Assembly: GCA_038240875.1 (NCBI GenBank)
Contig: JBBRGG010000114.1
Location: 1 to 11,385 of the forward strand
Direction of reading: 5' to 3'
Source: JBBRGG01 sp038240875
GTDB lineage: Bacteria; Planctomycetota; Phycisphaerae; Phycisphaerales; UBA1924
Length of the DNA: 11,385 bases
The first letter of the stretch is position 1, and each line of letters opens with the position of its first letter. The translations under genes and the position numbers were made by a program. The notes under the pieces are model-generated. The model was not told the origin of the DNA, searched no databases, and worked only from the letters and a program-made list of their open reading frames with translations. Below, one piece after another: positions 6,941-11,385 of the stretch.

Positions 6941-8628
6941 TTGGTAGCGTCTTTGTTGATCAGGCTTTCGGTTGGACTTTGGTTGAGCTTCAGCCGTTCC
7001 AAGCCAGATTTCACGTACGGGTGAGCCATAAAAAGGTCTTGAACAAGGCCCGTGCGAGCGTTCTCGATCATAAGGATTAAAGGGCCAGCGTCGATTGCGA
7101 CAACATCCGGAGCGACCCAAGGAGCTTTGGTGCCATCTTTGGTTGTGGCGTCGAGGTTGAAGGAGTCTTGGAATCCATAGCCGCCCTTGGCGGGGTCGTT
7201 CCAGAGGGCGGGGAGCTTGCCACTGGATGCTAGTTCGCGATAGTGGCGCAGGGCGGCGACCGCGGCTTTGGGTTCAAACAAGATCGCGCAGCCAGCTCCA
7301 TAGGGAGCGACTGTGCCGTCGCCAAAGTTGTCGTCGGCGTGGAAGGTCGAGTAATCAAACTCGGCTGTTGTGCCGCGCATCGTCACGGGAGTTGGAAATA
7401 GCCCAGGAACTGAGTAGCCACTCGCGGCGTCCGAAGCGGTAACGCCCCAGGCGTTCTCGCCAAAGGTTGGCAGGTTGAGTGGGTTCGCACGACACCTGTC
7501 GATCTGCATCTGTGTCAGGCGGCGGCTGTTTTCCCACCAATCGACGCTCGCGCGATGGATCATGCCAAAGTCTTTGGGGTTGTCTGGGCCGAGCTTGGCG
7601 TAGTTGAGCCAAACGTGGCTGAACTGGTTGACAAAGAGCGCGCCGCCAAAGGGAAAGTAAACCATTGGCTTGCTTACTTCATTGGTTTTTGGATCGATGT
7701 TGACGCCTAGAGCTCGGCGAAGTTTGTAATAGAGAGCAGGGTCGAGCCGGTGTGACTCGGTTGGTGCGCACACGCCTAGGAACGTGACGAGGCGATGCTC
7801 GCAGCCTGAGTCAATCCAGAAGTAGGGCAAGAGTTCGCCTTGAGAGGCGTAATTGATGGAGCCGTTGGCGTTCGTGGAGGGCTTCCAACCAAGGGAGATA
7901 AAGCCGCGTTCGTGTGGACTATTGGCCCAATCGCCAGAGAGGAAGGCACGCCAGTTGGCCTCGGCGAAGATGCGGTCGGCTTGGTCGGCGACTTTGCTTG
8001 CGGCTTCAGCCGAGGATTTGTCGTTGGTGAAATCAGGTGTGCGAAGGTACGAAGAAATGGTGAGCAGGCCAGCGTGAAGCAAGGCCGAATCGATAGTGCT
8101 GACGACGTGTTCGAGGCCGCTGGTATGCGGGCCGCCGGTAGCGCCATCGAGGTAGTGTTGGAAGAGGCCGGCGTGGCGGATGCTGGGGTCGCGTTCGAGT
8201 ACATCGAGGATGAGCTTGGTGCGTTCGAGGGCTTGTTCTTTGGTGATCCAGCCACGGGCGACGCCGACGGGGAATGCGGAGAGTTGGAAGCCGACGCCAG
8301 CGACGCTGACGGTGGTGATGCTGGAGCGATCAGGGACCATGCCTGTGGCTGGATTGCCCGCGTTCCAGAGGAAGTTGAAGGAGCCGTGTTGAACTTGAGT
8401 AAGAAAATCTGCGTCCTGGTCCGAGAAGGTAAAGGGAGGCCTAGCAACGGTTTGCGGAGCAGAGATGATGACGTCGGCGGACGCGAGCGTGATTGTAGTA
8501 GGAGTAGCTTTGTTTGGAACGGGCAGAGCCGCGGGCGACTGCGCACACGCCGACGCGGTAAGAACGCTGGAAATCGCGGCAAAGCCCAGAGTTGTGCGGG
8601 TTTGAACAAATTTGGCAAGAGCGTGCAT
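6937..8628 (-). CDS. Secreted GH144-like glycoside hydrolase (Glycoamylase domain), probable endo-beta-1,2-glucanase
   Basis: A 563-residue exported enzyme of the family that cuts beta-1,2-glucan to sophoro-oligosaccharides. Residues 1-29 are a signal peptide (cleavage ACA before Q30; Cys28 gives only a poor lipobox). The (alpha/alpha)6-barrel follows: FNFLWNAGNPATGMVPDR (84-101), VGVARGWITKEQALER (about 121-136), VSTIDSALLHAGLL (176-189), WIDSGCEH (271-278), then PFGGALFVNQFSHVW, WENSRR, FGENAWGVTASD, DGTVAPYGAG, and near the end IDAGPLILMIENARTG. These match the Pfam Glycoamylase pattern shared by GH144 in order and spacing. ATG at 8628 is chosen for a weak GTGGA upstream and the signal peptide; ATG at 8643 or GTG at 8679 are possible. 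The promoter carries the shared operator, and the gene is divergent from the LacI gene. Specificity within the family is inferred; some relatives are exo-acting. Confidence 0.87.
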   Translation of the reverse strand: MHALAKFVQTRTTLGFAAISSVLTASACAQSPAALPVPNKATPTTITLASADVIISAPQTVARPPFTFSDQDADFLTQVQHGSFNFLWNAGNPATGMVPDRSSITTVSVAGVGFQLSAFPVGVARGWITKEQALERTKLILDVLERDPSIRHAGLFQHYLDGATGGPHTSGLEHVVSTIDSALLHAGLLTISSYLRTPDFTNDKSSAEAASKVADQADRIFAEANWRAFLSGDWANSPHERGFISLGWKPSTNANGSINYASQGELLPYFWIDSGCEHRLVTFLGVCAPTESHRLDPALYYKLRRALGVNIDPKTNEVSKPMVYFPFGGALFVNQFSHVWLNYAKLGPDNPKDFGMIHRASVDWWENSRRLTQMQIDRCRANPLNLPTFGENAWGVTASDAASGYSVPGLFPTPVTMRGTTAEFDYSTFHADDNFGDGTVAPYGAGCAILFEPKAAVAALRHYRELASSGKLPALWNDPAKGGYGFQDSFNLDATTKDGTKAPWVAPDVVAIDAGPLILMIENARTGLVQDLFMAHPYVKSGLERLKLNQSPTESLINKDATK

Positions 8629-8742
8629 GTATTCCACTTTCATGAAAACGACAAGACCAAAGGGCATCAGAACAAGCACTTATACAGGTGGACAGAAGGA
8701 AACATGAAACTGAAACAGGGGGAAGAGGGAAGAAATCCAAAA

Positions 8743-8756
8743 TGGAAACGCTTACA
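8743..8756 (-). promoter_or_regulatory. LacI-family operator in GH144 / LacI divergent region
   Basis: On the minus strand this reads TGTAAGCGTTTCCA, matching the shared operator at 12 of 14 positions of the palindromic ideal. It shares its first base with the -10 box of the GH144 promoter and lies 72 bases before the GTG of the LacI gene, so it could control GH144 and also autoregulate the regulator. Confidence 0.72.
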
Positions 8757-8784
8757 TCATACCATATACGAGGTCCGAAGCCAT
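8756..8784 (-). promoter_or_regulatory. Candidate promoter of GH144 gene
   Basis: On the minus strand a good -10 TATGAT (8756-8761) is present. The -35 position 17 bases upstream (8779-8784, ATGGCT) is poor, so an activator or extended contacts may be needed. The operator starts on the last T of the -10 box. Confidence 0.5.
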
Positions 8785-8827
8785 GATTTGGCCGCGTTCG
8801 GCTAAATGTTTGGTACAGTAGACGATC

Positions 8828-10075
8828 GTGAAGAACACCAGAGAGAACGACGACACAGCGGGGCTTAGGCCTATTAAGGGCGGCGAGGGTTCTACACAGG
8901 CTCTTGGCGTGCAAGCACAAAGCGGCGAATCAACCGCTGCACACTGTCAGGCAGGGAGCAATCGATCTATATCACAGATTCATTCTTCCTCGTCAAATCG
9001 TATTTCGGACGGGAAGCCTGAAGCAAGAACAGATTCGCGTCGTCGCGGGTCGATTTCAATCCTGGACGTGGCTCAGGCGGCGGATGTTTCGATCGCGACG
9101 GTCAGCCGTGTATTGAATACGCCCGCGGTGGTTTCGGGTGATACTTCACGGCGCGTTTTGGATGCGGTGCAGCGGCTTGGGTATGTGCCCAATCCGTTTG
9201 CCAAAGGGCTGATCACGCGAAGCAGCCGGGTGCTTGGGCTTGCGCTTCCGGATTTACATGGCGAGTTTTACTCGGGGCTTTTGCGTGGCGCAGATGAAGC
9301 AGCGCGACGCGAAGGGTATCACTTATTGGTGAGCAGTGAAGCAAGGGCCAATGGCGGGCGTGGCGCGCGCGAACTTGGCGCTGGGCTTGTTGATGGGCTC
9401 GCGCTGATGGTGACCGAGCCGGATCAGGCACTTGTGCGTGAGGCGCGACAGACGCGGCTTCCTTTAGTTGTGCTGGACACGCAGGTGGATGAGCCGGGCG
9501 TTGACAGCGTTATTGTTGATAATGCGGTTGGTGCTGAAGAAGCTACGCGGCACTTGGTCGCGGGAACTCCGGCAGACTTGCTGTACTTTGTGGGTGGTGC
9601 GCCAAGCAACTTTGACACGGCAAGGCGTGCCGAGGCGTTTGCAAATGTGCTGCTGACGCATGGGCATGTGGCGCGTGGCGACCAGATGGCATTTGGGGAT
9701 TACACGCCCGAGTGGGGCGCGACATGGATGCGAAGCGTTGTAGCGCGAAACGGACAACGCTCGGAAATCGGTGCTGGCTCGATTCGGCTTGGCGTGCTGG
9801 CGGCGAACGATGAAATCGCGCTGGGCGTGCTTCAGGCGGCGATTGATCTTGGGTTGCGCGTGCCTGAGGATGTGCGCGTGGTTGGGTTCGATGACACGCG
9901 GCTTGCGTGCTTGCTGAGGCCCAGGCTTTCGAGCGTACGTGTGCCGTTGCTTGATATTGGTGCGGCGGCGATTCGTGCGCTGATGGCACGGATCGAAGAG
10001 CCTGAACTTGAGCCACGAGTGATCACGATGAAGACGGAACTGGTGATCCGCGAGAGCAGCAGGTTTCAGCAGTAA
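8828..10075 (+). CDS. LacI-family transcriptional regulator with long N-terminal extension
   Basis: A sugar-sensing repressor, 415 residues from GTG at 8828. The helix-turn-helix is at about 76-97 (SILDVAQAADVSIATVSRVLN), the hinge at about 118-130 (GYVPNPFAKGL), and a periplasmic-binding-protein-like effector domain runs from about 134 (RVLGLALPDLHGEFYSGLLRGADEAARREGY) to the end, including GVLAANDEIALGVLQAA and DVRVVGFDDTRL. The DNA-binding core normally begins within a few residues of the start, giving about 340 residues; here some 73 polar Ser/Arg/Gly-rich residues come first. No ATG lies between 8828 and the helix-turn-helix; another in-frame GTG is at 8909, and neither has a good ribosome site, so the true start is uncertain. 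It is the only regulator in view and the operators are of its class, so it probably controls the four units (inference). Confidence 0.93.
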   Translation: MKNTRENDDTAGLRPIKGGEGSTQALGVQAQSGESTAAHCQAGSNRSISQIHSSSSNRISDGKPEARTDSRRRGSISILDVAQAADVSIATVSRVLNTPAVVSGDTSRRVLDAVQRLGYVPNPFAKGLITRSSRVLGLALPDLHGEFYSGLLRGADEAARREGYHLLVSSEARANGGRGARELGAGLVDGLALMVTEPDQALVREARQTRLPLVVLDTQVDEPGVDSVIVDNAVGAEEATRHLVAGTPADLLYFVGGAPSNFDTARRAEAFANVLLTHGHVARGDQMAFGDYTPEWGATWMRSVVARNGQRSEIGAGSIRLGVLAANDEIALGVLQAAIDLGLRVPEDVRVVGFDDTRLACLLRPRLSSVRVPLLDIGAAAIRALMARIEEPELEPRVITMKTELVIRESSRFQQ

Positions 10076-10332
10076 TTTGGCCAGCAGTGAATGGTTTTAA
10101 AGTGAGTGGGCATGATAATTTGGACGAGCTGTCAACATACCTACGTTCGTTCAAGAAACACCTTTGGCAAAGATTCATGGCTTACTAGTCTTTTTGAGTG
10201 TTTGACTTCGCTATCAATAGAAATTAGGCGAACGCCAAGTCCGATAATGTCAAATTAGGCTATTTGGGAATAAGGTTCCCTGAGAATTCTTGCTTGAAAG
10301 AAGCATGGCGGACTCGAAGCCTGAAATTGGGC

Positions 10333-10361
10333 TTGCTTTTTCTTTCTGCTTACGCGACAAT
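10333..10361 (+). promoter_or_regulatory. Candidate promoter of the dockerin-type gene
   Basis: TTGCTT (10333-10338, 3/6) is followed after 17 bases by GACAAT (10356-10361, 4/6). The operator starts on the last T of the -10 box, the same geometry as at 3231 and 8756, which supports the call more than the box scores do. Confidence 0.5.
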
Positions 10362-10374
10362 GTAAACGCTTACA
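10361..10374 (+). promoter_or_regulatory. LacI-family operator upstream of the dockerin-type gene
   Basis: TGTAAACGCTTACA, the best copy of the shared palindrome: only the two bases either side of the central CG break perfect symmetry. It lies over the expected transcription start, about 240 bases before the start codon. Confidence 0.78.
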
Positions 10375-10601
10375 CGCCGATTGAAGGTCAACTCAATGAA
10401 GTGCCAACGAGTTCCAGTGTATCTGAATGTGATTTAGAGGCCCTTTGTTCATGATTGTTCATGACTCGGGTCAGTTGATCGAAGCGTGTGTGTACGCCGT
10501 GATGGTGCGTTGAACCTTCGCGTGTGCCAGAACAGTAGTGAGTGGCATTGTCGCCGATACAGGATCGTGGGCAATAGCCATAGAAACCGAGTTAAGGAAG
10601 G

Positions 10602-11385
10602 ATGAACGAGATGGGACACAACGGACAACGCATCGTGACGGCTACAACAGTGATTGGTGTGGGCGCGATTCTGGCTCTTGCTGGTTTGGTGCAAGCGCAG
10701 ACCACGTGTGTCGCGCCGACCAACTGTTTAACTAATCCGGGCTTTGAAACCGTGAATCCCTTTAACGCGAGCGAGCCTCTAGGTTGGCACAATTTGTCCA
10801 ACGTGACTGAAGTTCGCCGTCGGACGCTGACGGATGGTCTGTTGCCTCCTGCGGTTGTGCGTACGGGTGTGGCTTCGATCATGGTCGCGACGCCTGGCAA
10901 CAGTGATTTCCGTGGCATGACAACGGACACCGTCAACTTCTTCCAGGCGGGCTTCCCCTTCTTCGACGTCGCGTACAACTACGCCGACGCGAAAGACGTG
11001 GTCTTCTCCGGATATTACTTCATCCCGACGAACAGCCCGGTTGTTGGTGACTTTGGTGGCGTGAAGATGGACGTGAAAGGCTTGAATCAGGATTACGCCA
11101 CGCTTGATCCGTGGGGTGGTCAGGGGCCGACGTTCCAAGGCGATACCGGCGGTCTGTGGGTTTTGTACGAGAAGACGTGGACGGCTGCGGACATCATCAC
11201 CCAAGTGCAGAACAACAGCGATCTTGGCATTATTCCGTTCCCGCCGACGCCGCCAAACCGCGTGAAGTTTACGATCGGTCGATTTGCGTTTGACGCGCTA
11301 GCGAGTAGTGGCGTGATCTTCTGGGATGACGTGAAGTTGGAGCTGGTTGATGCGGTGCCAGCGTGCCCGGCGTGTCCTGCGGATT
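10602..11385 (+). CDS. Secreted jelly-roll-like protein, probable GC-type dockerin tail, C-terminus cut off
   Basis: An open frame of 261 codons that runs off the window, so it has no stop here. Residues 1-32 are a signal peptide (hydrophobic 11-30, cleavage VQA before Q33). The domain after it opens with NPGFE (about 45-49) and closes with VIFWDDVKLELVD (about 240-252), the bracket typical of galactose-binding or carbohydrate-binding jelly rolls (family knowledge; no catalytic motif seen). The last residues, CPACPAD, look like the beginning of the Cys-Asp-rich calcium-binding tail (CPADFNxDGxxD) found on many planctomycete secreted proteins. The start at 10602 follows TAAGGAAGG at 10593-10601 closely; the ATG at 10611 has nine-base spacing to GGAAGG and is an equal candidate. 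It has its own operator. Likely role is glycan binding at the surface (inference). Confidence 0.85.
   Translation, partial: MNEMGHNGQRIVTATTVIGVGAILALAGLVQAQTTCVAPTNCLTNPGFETVNPFNASEPLGWHNLSNVTEVRRRTLTDGLLPPAVVRTGVASIMVATPGNSDFRGMTTDTVNFFQAGFPFFDVAYNYADAKDVVFSGYYFIPTNSPVVGDFGGVKMDVKGLNQDYATLDPWGGQGPTFQGDTGGLWVLYEKTWTAADIITQVQNNSDLGIIPFPPTPPNRVKFTIGRFAFDALASSGVIFWDDVKLELVDAVPACPACPAD

Larger units (their letters stand above)
10076..10601 (+). other. Non-coding gap between LacI gene and dockerin-type gene
   Basis: About 525 bases without a credible gene. It holds the promoter and operator near 10333-10374 and then a leader of some 235 bases before the next start. Small features are CTTTG-G-CAAAG near 10162, GGCG-AA-CGCC near 10227, and a TTCATGA direct repeat near 10448-10464. 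I see no clear terminator for the LacI gene and no recognisable riboswitch. Confidence 0.6.

Noticed and set aside
10076..10330. Terminator for the LacI gene
   Set aside because: Short palindromes are present near 10162 and 10227, but none has a stable stem followed by a T-run.
10396..10437. 13-residue leader peptide frame upstream of the dockerin-type gene
   Set aside because: No ribosome site, no run of regulatory codons and no attenuator-like hairpins after it.

Overview
The window looks like chromosome of a planctomycete, most likely of the Phycisphaerae type. This is inferred from the mix of protein features. One secreted protein ends in a PEP-CTERM-like tail (PAPSA, hydrophobic stretch, RRRR). 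Another secreted protein breaks off at the window edge in CPACPAD, which is how the GC-type dockerin tails common in that group begin. A third is a large secreted protein with FG-GAP/VCBS-like repeats. Genes are moderately GC-rich and widely spaced; one gene-free stretch (about 3300-4226) is visibly AT-rich.

Layout. Bases 1-1869 (minus): N-terminal ~623 residues of a GH94 glycoside phosphorylase. 1870-2278: its promoter and operator, plus the terminator of the next gene. 2279-3127 (minus): secreted PEP-CTERM-like protein with its own promoter and operator. 3300-4226: gene-free, AT-rich, full of inverted repeats. 4227-6653 (minus): secreted SGNH-type hydrolase fused to about eight FG-GAP/VCBS-like repeats. 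6937-8628 (minus): secreted glycoside hydrolase of the GH144 / Pfam Glycoamylase type (the endo-beta-1,2-glucanase family). 8828-10075 (plus): LacI-family regulator, divergent from GH144. 10076-10601: non-coding, with an operator. 10602-11385 (plus): secreted protein with a jelly-roll-like domain and probable dockerin tail, cut by the window edge; it is open at the right end and lies under the fourth operator.

How it fits together. Four copies of a LacI/CcpA-type palindrome (consensus TGTAAACGNTTACA) lie at 1962, 3218, 8743 and 10361. Each is just downstream of, or touching, a plausible -10 box of one transcription unit: GH94, the PEP-CTERM protein, GH144 and the dockerin-type protein. With a single LacI gene in the middle, the simplest reading is a local sugar-responsive regulon. 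The secreted GH144 enzyme would cut a beta-glucan (by family, beta-1,2-glucan), surface proteins may hold or present it, and the apparently unsecreted GH94 enzyme would phosphorolyse the oligosaccharides. The SGNH/FG-GAP gene sits inside the cluster but has no such operator, only a different strong -10 promoter beside an inverted repeat. No sugar transporter is in the window. The substrate assignment is inference from family membership.
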